Shown here: piece by piece, positions 36,362 through 44,401 of the stretch
Numbering within the stretch: the stretch's first letter is position 1
Layout: each line of letters opens with the position of its first letter
Source of the DNA: an uncultured Bacteroidota bacterium
GTDB taxonomy: Bacteria; Bacteroidota; Bacteroidia; Chitinophagales; Chitinophagaceae
NCBI GenBank assembly: GCA_903824725.1
Contig: CAIJXU010000064.1
Location: 186,001-250,000, forward strand
Length of the DNA stretch: 64,000 bases
Direction of reading: 5' to 3'
Made by a program: the position numbers and the translations under genes
The notes under the pieces: generated by a model
Database searches by the model: none
What the model saw: the letters and a program-made list of their open reading frames with translations, nothing else
What the model was told of the DNA's origin: nothing

Positions 36362-37156
36362 ATGTTTTTCGTAAATTTTTTATTTATTGTCATCTCCTTA
36401 TTTTGGCCTGTTCAGCCTAATAATGGCATTTGTAGTCAAATTAATACTGCGTATAAGACAGGAGAATCAATTAGATATACAATTTATTATAATGTCTTTG
36501 GTTTGTATATGAATGCGGGCAAAGCCGAATTTGCGACAAAGGAATCTACTTGGGATAATTCCCCAGCTTATACTTTTACAGCAACAGGAAAATCTAATTC
36601 TAAATACGACTGGATTTTTAAAGTAAGGGATAAGTATGAATCTGTCGTTGACAAAAAAACTTTATTACCTTATCAATTCACAAGGCAAATTAATGAGGGA
36701 GGGTATCATTTAAAGCAGGAAGTACTATTCAACCAAAAAGCCAATACTGCAATAGCGGATGGCACTTTGTATAAAACGACTGATTGTACATTTGATGTAA
36801 TTAGTGCTATTTATGCTGCTCGAAATATTAATTATTCGAATCTACAGCTCAATGATAAAATAACGCTCAATTTTTTTTTAGATAAGGAATTGTATCCATC
36901 ATATTTTAAATTTTTGGGAAGATCCGAAATCACCACTCGTTATGGAAGATTTAAAGTCATCAAATTTGCACCTTTGTTGTTAAAGGGGACAATGTTTAAT
37001 GGAGGAGAAAAAATGATTCTTTGGGTAACAGATGACGAGAACCATATACCAGTTCGTATTGAAACCCCCATCATTATTGGAAGTATCAAAGTAGATTTGG
37101 ACGCTTATGAAAATTTAAGACATCCATTAAGTTCCCTTCTTGAAGTCGTGGAATAA
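36362..37156 (+). CDS. DUF3108-like secreted protein
   Basis: A 264-residue protein with an N-terminal signal segment (about 1-16). The mature part has a DUF3108-like beta-rich pattern (GESIRYTIYYNVFGLYMNAGKAEF, YRFKVIKF-like strands, IPVRIETPIIIGSIKVDL). Probably periplasmic; function unknown. It follows the flippase-like gene closely and may act with it on the envelope. It contains a nine-T run at 36871-36879 with no obvious role. Confidence 0.78.
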   Translation: MFFVNFLFIVISLFWPVQPNNGICSQINTAYKTGESIRYTIYYNVFGLYMNAGKAEFATKESTWDNSPAYTFTATGKSNSKYDWIFKVRDKYESVVDKKTLLPYQFTRQINEGGYHLKQEVLFNQKANTAIADGTLYKTTDCTFDVISAIYAARNINYSNLQLNDKITLNFFLDKELYPSYFKFLGRSEITTRYGRFKVIKFAPLLLKGTMFNGGEKMILWVTDDENHIPVRIETPIIIGSIKVDLDAYENLRHPLSSLLEVVE

Positions 37157-37168
37157 AACGATTATACT

Positions 37169-38029
37169 TTAAGGGTTAAGATTAAAAGTTGATTTTACCC
37201 TAATCCCTTTATCGGTTTCTTGTAAGTTGCAGCACTCGTGATGCGCATCGTGTTCAAAAAATAAAGTATAATCATGTTGAACAGCTTGTTTTAAAAACAT
37301 TTCCTTTTCGGCTAATGTGATTAAGGGTTGCATATCATATCCCATAATATAAGGTAGAGGTATATGCCCTACACTTGGTAGTAAATCGGCCATAAATACA
37401 ATTTGTTGTGCGCCAATACTGATTTTAGGTATCAACATTCCTTTGGTATGCCCATTCACAACAAAACAACTTATGGAAGGGCTAAAGTGTATCTCTTGCA
37501 ATTGGTTACTGTTGTCAAATAGAGGTAGGCTAATTAATTTAAGCTGCCCACTTTGCTGTAGTGGTAAAATATTATCAGCCAAAAAGGAGGCTTTTTCTCT
37601 TTGATTGGGCTGCATTGCCTCATTCCATTGAGGCTCACTTACCCAATAAGTGGCATTAGGAAATTGAAGTGATAAATTTTCATTCTCTCTGATTACAGCA
37701 CCGCCCACATGATCAAAATGTAAATGAGTTAATAAGACATCGGTGATGTCAGTTGTTGTCATATTTAATTTTCCCAATGCCGCTACTAAAGAAATGGTAT
37801 CGTGAGGATGATAGTGACTAAAAAATTTCTCATTTTGCTTTGTGCCCATCCCTGTATCAATTAAAATTTTTCGATCACCTTCTATTACAAGTAAGCAACG
37901 CAATGCCCAAGTACACAAATTATTTTCATCTGCAGGGTTCAATTTATTCCAAATAGATTTAGGCACCACCCCAAACATTGCACCGCCATCTAATTTAAAT
38001 TTCCCAGTATCAATACTAAATACCTTCAT
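37169..38029 (-). CDS. MBL-fold metallo-hydrolase
   Basis: A 286-residue metallo-beta-lactamase-fold protein. Metal ligands: HLHFDH in LLTHLHFDHVGG (about 100-111), a His in VNGHTKGM, an Asp in FMADLLPSVGH and a late His in FFEHDAHH. The long N-terminal region and the overall pattern resemble the lactonase (AiiA/AttM-like) branch, but the substrate cannot be told. Its start overlaps the end of the MFS gene by 14 bases, so the two are coupled. Confidence 0.87.
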   Translation of the reverse strand: MKVFSIDTGKFKLDGGAMFGVVPKSIWNKLNPADENNLCTWALRCLLVIEGDRKILIDTGMGTKQNEKFFSHYHPHDTISLVAALGKLNMTTTDITDVLLTHLHFDHVGGAVIRENENLSLQFPNATYWVSEPQWNEAMQPNQREKASFLADNILPLQQSGQLKLISLPLFDNSNQLQEIHFSPSISCFVVNGHTKGMLIPKISIGAQQIVFMADLLPSVGHIPLPYIMGYDMQPLITLAEKEMFLKQAVQHDYTLFFEHDAHHECCNLQETDKGIRVKSTFNLNP

Positions 38030-39323
38030 GTCCTTTTATTTTTGATGTTCGGTATAACAATACAAATCCAATAATAAAAAATATACATAAGGCCAATACT
38101 GAATTACGTTGAGACCCTGTGATTTCATTTATAAAACCAAAGCTAAACATACCAATGACGATAGCTATTTTTTCAGTAACATCGAAAAAACTAAAATAGC
38201 TAGTGGTGTCGTGTGTTTCTGGCATTAATTTAGAATAGGTACTTCTACTCACGGATTGTATTCCACCCATGACAAAGCCTACCACAATGGCTAAAGTATA
38301 AAAGGGTAAAACACTATTTCTTGGAAGATAATAGCCCATAATACAGCCGCCAATCCAAATGAGGATGGCTACCATGATGGTATTAAAATTGCCCCATTTA
38401 CTGGCCAACTTGGCCATTAAATTAGCACCCGGAATTGCAACTATTTGAATGATGAGTATCGCTATGATTAAATTGGTCGTAGGTATGTTTAATTCACTTT
38501 TCCCATATAAAGTGGCAGCCAGCATTACTGTTTGTACTCCCATATTATAAAAGAAAAAGGAAACTAAAAATCTTTTTAACACTGGCAGTGACTTAAGCTC
38601 TATCCAAACCTTATGAATTTCTTTATAGCCTTGTGTAAATATATTTTTGTGTTGTACTTCTTTAACACCTGTTCCTTTCGGAAGTCTTGAAATAGCCAAC
38701 CAGCCAAAACTCACCCACCAAATACCCACCAACAAAAAAGAAATTTGGGAGGCTTTGCCCACCGTAATTCCTAATAGTTCAGGTTTTAATACAAATACAA
38801 AACATATTAGTTGTAAAAGTACAGAGCCAATATAACCCATCATGAAACCTTTTGCACTAATTCGATCTCTGTCCTCTGGCGCAGCAATTTCAGGTAGATA
38901 AGAATTATAAAAAACCAGACTTCCCCAAAAGCCTACGCAAGCAATGATCACTGAAATGAGTCCTCCTATAATATGGTTGCTATCAAAAAAATAAAGAGAG
39001 GCACAAGCCAAACTACCCATGGTACAAAAAAAACGAAGAAACTGTTTTTTATTACCTCTAGAATCAGCAATGGAGGATAAGATAGGGGATAGAAAGGCAA
39101 CAATAATAAAGGCTATAGCTAATATATAATTATAGAGAGCTGTGTTGGAAAATTCGTAGGCCCCAATTTTTATTTTATCAATTAAAGTATTTTCATTGCC
39201 GTCACCAGTGACTGCTTCATAATAAGCAGGAAATATAGTAGAAGTGATGACTAGATTGTAAACACTATTGGCCCAATCGTACATGGCCCATCCGTTGACA
39301 ACTTTTTTTGAGGCAGTTTGCAT
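38016..39323 (-). CDS. MFS transporter, UMF1/Atg22-like
   Basis: A 435-residue inner-membrane transporter with 11-12 membrane helices. The start (VVNGWAMYDWANSVYNLVITSTIFPAYY region) matches the Atg22-like branch of the MFS. Substrate unknown. It overlaps the hydrolase gene by 14 bases. A perfect 10-base inverted repeat brackets a -7-like TATTTTTA just upstream of its ATG, suggesting a dedicated repressor. Confidence 0.87.
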   Translation of the reverse strand: MQTASKKVVNGWAMYDWANSVYNLVITSTIFPAYYEAVTGDGNENTLIDKIKIGAYEFSNTALYNYILAIAFIIVAFLSPILSSIADSRGNKKQFLRFFCTMGSLACASLYFFDSNHIIGGLISVIIACVGFWGSLVFYNSYLPEIAAPEDRDRISAKGFMMGYIGSVLLQLICFVFVLKPELLGITVGKASQISFLLVGIWWVSFGWLAISRLPKGTGVKEVQHKNIFTQGYKEIHKVWIELKSLPVLKRFLVSFFFYNMGVQTVMLAATLYGKSELNIPTTNLIIAILIIQIVAIPGANLMAKLASKWGNFNTIMVAILIWIGGCIMGYYLPRNSVLPFYTLAIVVGFVMGGIQSVSRSTYSKLMPETHDTTSYFSFFDVTEKIAIVIGMFSFGFINEITGSQRNSVLALCIFFIIGFVLLYRTSKIKGHEGI

Positions 39324-39328
39324 ACAGG

Positions 39329-39359
39329 TTTTATTAGTGTTTTAAAAATACTAATAAAA
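39329..39359 (-). promoter_or_regulatory. inverted repeat over the MFS gene promoter, candidate operator
   Basis: TTTTATTAGT (39329-39338) and ACTAATAAAA (39350-39359) form a perfect 10-base inverted repeat with an 11-base spacer. The minus strand reads TATTTTTA (39343-39350), one mismatch from TAnnTTTG, inside it. The ATG lies five bases away. Confidence 0.5.
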
Positions 39360-39382
39360 ACGCAACTCTCCTATAGTTGGGT

Positions 39383-40195
39383 TTAGCAAAGATAATTAGT
39401 GTATAACAATATCAAAATAGTGATACCTAACACAATCCTGTACCAACCAAATGGGGCAAATCCCATTTTTTGAACAATTTTAATAAAAAACTGAACCGAC
39501 ACTAAGGCAACTATAAAAGCGACAACTGCGCCAATGAATAATGTAATTAGGTTATCTGCGGCGAATACTTCTGGGTTGGATTTGTACACATCTAAACTGC
39601 TTTTAGCTGAGGCTGCCAACATGGTCGGCACTGCTAAGAAAAAGGAAAATTCAAGTGCTGTTTTTTTACTTAATTTTTGGCTCATACCACCTACAATAGT
39701 TGCTGCACTTCGGCTTAATCCTGGAAATAAAATAGATAGTACTTGAAAGCAACCAATGATGAATGATTTTTGATAACTTATTTCATCAGCATCATTGTTA
39801 ATATTATTAGCCGCTTCATTTGATTTGAATAATTTATCAATAAACAATAATATTACGCCGCCAGCAATCATGACGATGGCAATGACCCACAAATTATTTA
39901 AGGCTGCATCAATGTATTTTTTTAATAAAGCTCCGAAAATTAAAGCAGGTATGACTGCAACGATCAATTTTAAATAAAAGCTATAGTGCTTGAAATCAAA
40001 AAATCTTTTATAATAAATAACCACCACAGATGCAATGGCGGCCATTTGAATCACAATCTCGAACAAGTCAACAAATGGGGTGTTTTCAATTCCTAAAAAA
40101 GGGTTTGCGAATTTCATATGTGCCGTACTGGAAATGGGCAAAAATTCGGTAATTCCTTCGATGATGGCAATGAGGATGGATTGAATGGTATTCAT
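39383..40195 (-). CDS. uppP: undecaprenyl-diphosphatase UppP
   Basis: Recycles the lipid carrier for peptidoglycan and other glycans by removing one phosphate from undecaprenyl diphosphate. The 270 residues have about eight membrane helices and both active-site motifs: IIEGITEFLPISSTAH near the N-terminus and FPGLSRSAATI in the middle. Cytoplasmic membrane. It follows DUF3098 after a terminator, so it probably has its own promoter, though I see no clear -7 box. Confidence 0.96.
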   Translation of the reverse strand: MNTIQSILIAIIEGITEFLPISSTAHMKFANPFLGIENTPFVDLFEIVIQMAAIASVVVIYYKRFFDFKHYSFYLKLIVAVIPALIFGALLKKYIDAALNNLWVIAIVMIAGGVILLFIDKLFKSNEAANNINNDADEISYQKSFIIGCFQVLSILFPGLSRSAATIVGGMSQKLSKKTALEFSFFLAVPTMLAASAKSSLDVYKSNPEVFAADNLITLFIGAVVAFIVALVSVQFFIKIVQKMGFAPFGWYRIVLGITILILLYTNYLC

Positions 40196-40204
40196 AATAG
40201 GGTA

Positions 40205-40238
40205 TTAAAAAAACGATCCCGATGTATTCGGGATCGTT
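40205..40238 (-). terminator. intrinsic terminator of ftsX-DUF3098
   Basis: Perfect 11-base stem (AACGATCCCGA at 40212-40222, TCGGGATCGTT at 40228-40238) with a 5-base loop. On the minus strand seven T follow. Confidence 0.88.
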
Positions 40239-40253
40239 GTAAGTCAAATAGGA

Positions 40254-40493
40254 TTATGCTTTTTTAAATAAGGCGTAAATTTCTATCAAAAAGCCAATGA
40301 TCATTAAGATTGGGGCTAAAGTGATTCGACGAAAGCTATACACTTCGTTTACATTAAATACATTAGGATCTGCGCTTTTTCCGCCTGCCATTAATAACAT
40401 ACCAGCAGCAATGAATACGACACCCACTAACATCCATAGGTAATTTGATTTACCAAATAGGACTAATGATTTTTTTGTTTCTTTTTGAGTCAT
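40254..40493 (-). CDS. DUF3098 family membrane protein
   Basis: A 79-residue protein with two membrane helices (about 17-37 and 56-74) joined by a polar loop containing PNVFNVNEVYSFRR. This is the Bacteroidota DUF3098 pattern; function unknown. It lies 58 bases after ftsX and before a terminator, an arrangement that suggests a role with FtsX at the division site. I start at ATG 40493; the frame opens earlier at a TTG (40529). Confidence 0.85.
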   Translation of the reverse strand: MTQKETKKSLVLFGKSNYLWMLVGVVFIAAGMLLMAGGKSADPNVFNVNEVYSFRRITLAPILMIIGFLIEIYALFKKA

Positions 40494-40551
40494 AGTATTT
40501 TGTTTTTTACTGTTCTGTTTGTTCAACAATAGTTATGTTTATAAAAGATAC

Positions 40552-41427
40552 TTAATAAAGTTCGTCTAATTTCATTTTTAGGTATTTTACGACACTGCGG
40601 TAGGTGCTGAACACCGAAATACCTACTCCTAGTATTATAATTCCTGCAAAAAGTAACAAATCGTTTCCAACGCCTTGCATGGTCTTGATTTGCGGAAATT
40701 GTATTCCAGCCCATTGTATCAAGCCAAACAATAAAAATAAAGCAATAAAGGAACTTGTTAATCCATTCATTAAAGCACGCACCACTAATGGCTTCGCAAT
40801 AAATCCTCTAGTCGCTCCTACCATTTGCATTGTCTTAATTAAGAATCGATTACTAAACATGGCCAAGCGAATGGTATTGTCGATACTAATAATGACAATA
40901 ATACATAGGATGATAGACATGACTAAAAAGATAACGCCAATTTTAGTGGCTCTTTCATTTAGATTGGTGACCAAACTTTTTGGATATTGAATATCTGCTA
41001 CTTCTGTTTTAAATTCACTCTCTATAACGCTACTGATATGATTTAAACTATCGGGATTAACATAATTGGCTTTTGCAAAAAAATCAACACTTTCTGGAAG
41101 TGGATTTACATCTAAAATTTTAGCCCAATCCTCATTGTTTTCCTTATTCCAAATTATTTTCGCCTTTTCCTTGTCGACATATTCTACATTTTTAGCGTAG
41201 GGCTGATTGGCAATATATTGCTGTATTTTGCCAATGGCATTTTTATCTGAAGTCCTTAAGTACACACTGATACGGATATCTTCTTTAAAATTATCGCCAA
41301 TCGAATGCAGGTTGATAAATAACCACCCCATAATGCCCATAATAAACAAAACAATCGCGACCCCAATCACGCTATAAATATAATTGGGCTTGCTGCGTTT
41401 TAAAGATGCTGATCCGTTGACTGCCAT
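40552..41427 (-). CDS. ftsX: cell division protein FtsX
   Basis: Permease-like partner of FtsE; together they control peptidoglycan hydrolases at the septum. The 291 residues show a first membrane helix (about 19-43), a large periplasmic domain, and three further helices in an FtsX/MacB-like C-terminal half (FLIKTMQMVGATRGFI). ftsE is not adjacent. I start at ATG 41427; the upstream TTG at 41457 lies in the -7 box. Exact -7 box TACATTTG at 41455-41462. Confidence 0.94.
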   Translation of the reverse strand: MAVNGSASLKRSKPNYIYSVIGVAIVLFIMGIMGWLFINLHSIGDNFKEDIRISVYLRTSDKNAIGKIQQYIANQPYAKNVEYVDKEKAKIIWNKENNEDWAKILDVNPLPESVDFFAKANYVNPDSLNHISSVIESEFKTEVADIQYPKSLVTNLNERATKIGVIFLVMSIILCIIVIISIDNTIRLAMFSNRFLIKTMQMVGATRGFIAKPLVVRALMNGLTSSFIALFLLFGLIQWAGIQFPQIKTMQGVGNDLLLFAGIIILGVGISVFSTYRSVVKYLKMKLDELY

Positions 41428-41452
41428 AGCATTAAATTTTACTTGTTCACTT

Positions 41453-41493
41453 TGCAAATGTAGGGTTTTGAACGCTAATGGCTTACATTTGCA
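41453..41493. promoter_or_regulatory. mirror-image -7 boxes of the divergent ftsX and leuS promoters
   Basis: TGCAAATGTA (41453-41462) and TACATTTGCA (41484-41493) form a perfect 10-base inverted repeat. Each arm is an exact TAnnTTTG box: TACATTTG on the minus strand for ftsX and on the plus strand for leuS. The upstream elements of both promoters must share the 21 bases between them. Confidence 0.6.
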
Positions 41494-41592
41494 TAGGGTG
41501 AATTATCCTAATTTTTAGCCAAATGAAGTATTTTTTTGATTTTGGTATCATTAGGGTTCCCATTCGTCCTTTTTAAAAAGAAAAGCAATTAG

Positions 41593-44343
41593 ATGGAGTA
41601 TCAATTTAGGGCCATTGAGAAAAAGTGGCAAACTATTTGGAAGGAGAAAAAAGCATACCAGGTGCCCAATGAAACGAGCAAACCTAAGTGTTATGTATTG
41701 GATATGTTTCCATATCCAAGCGGTGCAGGATTGCATGTTGGTCACCCCCTGGGTTATATCGCATCAGATATTTATAGCCGCTTTAAAAGATTAAAGGGAT
41801 TTAATGTATTGCATCCCATGGGATATGATGCTTTTGGTTTGCCAGCTGAGCAATATGCCATCGAAAATGGAATACATCCGGCCATCTGTACGCAAGACAA
41901 TATCAATAATTTCAGAAAGCAGTTAGATAATATTGGATTTTGCTACGATTGGGATAGAGAAGTTCGAACCTGTGATGCGACTTATTATAAATGGACACAA
42001 TGGATTTTTTTACAATTATTCAATAGCTTTTTTGATAGAACTACACAAAAGGCTCGCCCCATAAAGGAGTTGGTTGCTCAATTTGAAAAGGAGGGGAATC
42101 TTCATTTTCCATGTCCTGGTGATGGGGTAAAGCAATTTACTGCACAGGATTGGAAAGCGAATTCCGAAAAACAGCAACAGGATATTTTAATGCAATACCG
42201 TTTGGCTTTTTGTGGTATTGGAGAAGTGAATTGGTGCGCGGCCTTGGGAACTGTTCTGGCCAATGACGAAGTGATTAATGGATTAAGCGAAAGAGGAGGA
42301 CATCCTGTAGAAAAGAAAAAATTAAGACAATGGTATTTACGTATTACAGAATATGCAGATCGATTATTATCTGGTTTAGAAACAATACAGTTTAGTGAAG
42401 CCATGAAGGAAATGCAATCCAATTGGATTGGTAAAAGCGAGGGAGCGGAAATTGATTTTAAAGTGAAAGACATTTCTGAAATTTTGCGAGTGTATACCAC
42501 CCGTCCTGACACTATTTTTGGTGTTGATTTTATGGTAGTAGCACCTGAGCATGCTTTGATTGAAAAAATAGTGCCTAATTCGCATAAAGAAGAAGTTGAG
42601 AAATATATTAGTTATGTAAAAAGCCGTAGTGAAAGAGAAAGGATGGCAGAGAAAAAAATTACAGGTTGCTTTACAGGTGCTTTCGTTTTAAATCCTTTTA
42701 ATGGGCAAGAAATTCCAATTTGGATTTCGGAATATGTATTAGCAGGATATGGTACTGGCGCCATCATGGCTGTGCCTTGTGGGGATGACCGTGATTTTAA
42801 ATTTGCAAAGCATTTTAATATTCCTATTACCAATATTATTGGAGACGCATTCAATGGATTAGAGGCCAATCCGACTAAAGAAGCTATGTTAATGAATAGC
42901 GATTTTTTAAATGGTGTTATTCAAAAGGACGCGATCCGAATTGTAAATGATCGATTGGAAAGTGTAGGATTGGGTCATCGAAAAATAAATTATCGAATGC
43001 GCGATGCTGCTTTTAGTAGACAAAGATATTGGGGGGAACCTTTCCCAATTAAATGGAAAGAAGGCGTTGCGTATCCGATGGATGAAAAAGAGTTACCCTT
43101 ATTGTTACCCGAAGTAGATAATTATTCCCCCGGTCCAGATGGAGAGGGGCCCTTAGCGAATATTGAATCTTGGAGGAATGCGCAATACGAAACCAATACC
43201 ATGCCAGGCTATGCAGGAAGTAGCTGGTATTTTTTAAGGTACATGGATCCGCACAATACAAATGAATTTTGTAGTAGAAAGGCCAGTGATTATTGGGGAC
43301 AAGTGGACTTATATATTGGAGGAACAGAACATGCGGTAGGGCATTTGTTGTACAGTAGAATGTGGACGAAAGCATTATACGATTTAGGCCATATTGGTTT
43401 TGATGAGCCTTATAAAAAATTATTAAATCAAGGAATGATTCAAGGTAGTTCCAGATTTGTATATCGTAAGCGTGGTACGCAAACCTTTGTATCAGCAAAT
43501 TTAGCACATCAATATGAAGTAGATCAATTGCATGTTGATGTAAATAAAGTAGATGGCGTTGAATTGGATACAGAAGCCTTTAAAAAGTGGAAGCCCGATT
43601 ATGCAAATGCAACATTTATTTTAGAAGATGGAAAATATATCTGTGGAGTTGAAGTAGAGAAAATGTCAAAGTCGAAATTCAATACGGTAAATCCAGACGA
43701 CTTGGTTGAAAAATATGGTGCAGATACTTTTAGGATGTATGAAATGTTTTTAGGCCCTGTGGAGCAAAGCAAGCCATGGGATACCAAAGGAATCGAAGGA
43801 GTACATCGCTTCTTGAAAAAGTTTTGGAGATTATTTTTCGATGAACTAAAAGGAAAAGTATGGGTAGATGAGCCAGCCACTATGGAAGAGCTTAAAGTGT
43901 TGCATAAAACCATTAAAAAAATTGAGGAGGATACGGATAGACATAGTTTTAATACAGCGGTGAGTACATTTATGATTTGTATTAATGAATTATATGATCT
44001 AGGATGTCATAAAAAAAGTATACTGTCTCAGGTGCTTATTTTATTAACCCCTTATGCGCCTCATTTTAGTGAGGAATTATGGCAGGTATTAGGCCATGAG
44101 GGCATTATATTAGATGCCAGTTTCCCAGTGTTTGAGGAAAAGTATGTCGTTGAAACCACTAAGGATTACCCTGTGAGTATTAATGGGAAAATGCGGACCA
44201 ATATAGCCATTGAATTGGCTGCTACAGAGCAGGAAGTAAATGATATTGTATTGTCCAATGCATTGGTGCAAAAATGGATTGACGGAAAGCCTGTAAAAAA
44301 ATTGATTTTTGTGAAAGGCAAAATGATAAATGTCGTAATTTAA
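41593..44343 (+). CDS. leuS: leucine--tRNA ligase
   Basis: Charges tRNA-Leu. The 916 residues show the class I motifs: HVGHPLGY (HIGH-type, about 49-56) and KMSKSKFN (KMSKS). The CP1 editing domain is present, but the usual AVPAHDxRD loop reads AVPCGDDRD, so the His is replaced while the last Asp is kept. Whether this is normal for the lineage was not tested. A leader of about 95 bases follows the -7 box; no tRNA-sensing element is evident. Confidence 0.97.
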   Translation: MEYQFRAIEKKWQTIWKEKKAYQVPNETSKPKCYVLDMFPYPSGAGLHVGHPLGYIASDIYSRFKRLKGFNVLHPMGYDAFGLPAEQYAIENGIHPAICTQDNINNFRKQLDNIGFCYDWDREVRTCDATYYKWTQWIFLQLFNSFFDRTTQKARPIKELVAQFEKEGNLHFPCPGDGVKQFTAQDWKANSEKQQQDILMQYRLAFCGIGEVNWCAALGTVLANDEVINGLSERGGHPVEKKKLRQWYLRITEYADRLLSGLETIQFSEAMKEMQSNWIGKSEGAEIDFKVKDISEILRVYTTRPDTIFGVDFMVVAPEHALIEKIVPNSHKEEVEKYISYVKSRSERERMAEKKITGCFTGAFVLNPFNGQEIPIWISEYVLAGYGTGAIMAVPCGDDRDFKFAKHFNIPITNIIGDAFNGLEANPTKEAMLMNSDFLNGVIQKDAIRIVNDRLESVGLGHRKINYRMRDAAFSRQRYWGEPFPIKWKEGVAYPMDEKELPLLLPEVDNYSPGPDGEGPLANIESWRNAQYETNTMPGYAGSSWYFLRYMDPHNTNEFCSRKASDYWGQVDLYIGGTEHAVGHLLYSRMWTKALYDLGHIGFDEPYKKLLNQGMIQGSSRFVYRKRGTQTFVSANLAHQYEVDQLHVDVNKVDGVELDTEAFKKWKPDYANATFILEDGKYICGVEVEKMSKSKFNTVNPDDLVEKYGADTFRMYEMFLGPVEQSKPWDTKGIEGVHRFLKKFWRLFFDELKGKVWVDEPATMEELKVLHKTIKKIEEDTDRHSFNTAVSTFMICINELYDLGCHKKSILSQVLILLTPYAPHFSEELWQVLGHEGIILDASFPVFEEKYVVETTKDYPVSINGKMRTNIAIELAATEQEVNDIVLSNALVQKWIDGKPVKKLIFVKGKMINVVI

Positions 44344-44401
44344 ACAATTGGAATTAATTTAATCTAAAAGGGAATCGTTTGAATTCTTTAAAAATGTAAA
44401 T

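Noticed and set aside
36871-36879. Nine-T run in the DUF3108-like gene
   Set aside because: Simple Phe-Phe coding in AT-rich DNA; no special position relative to domains.
41494-41592. tRNA-sensing (T-box) leader before leuS
   Set aside because: No T-box sequence, terminator or specifier loop is visible, and T-boxes are not expected in Bacteroidota.
42732-42792. LeuRS editing-site change (AVPCGDDRD) as loss of proofreading
   Set aside because: The key last Asp is kept and the variant may be normal for the lineage; without an alignment no claim can be made.
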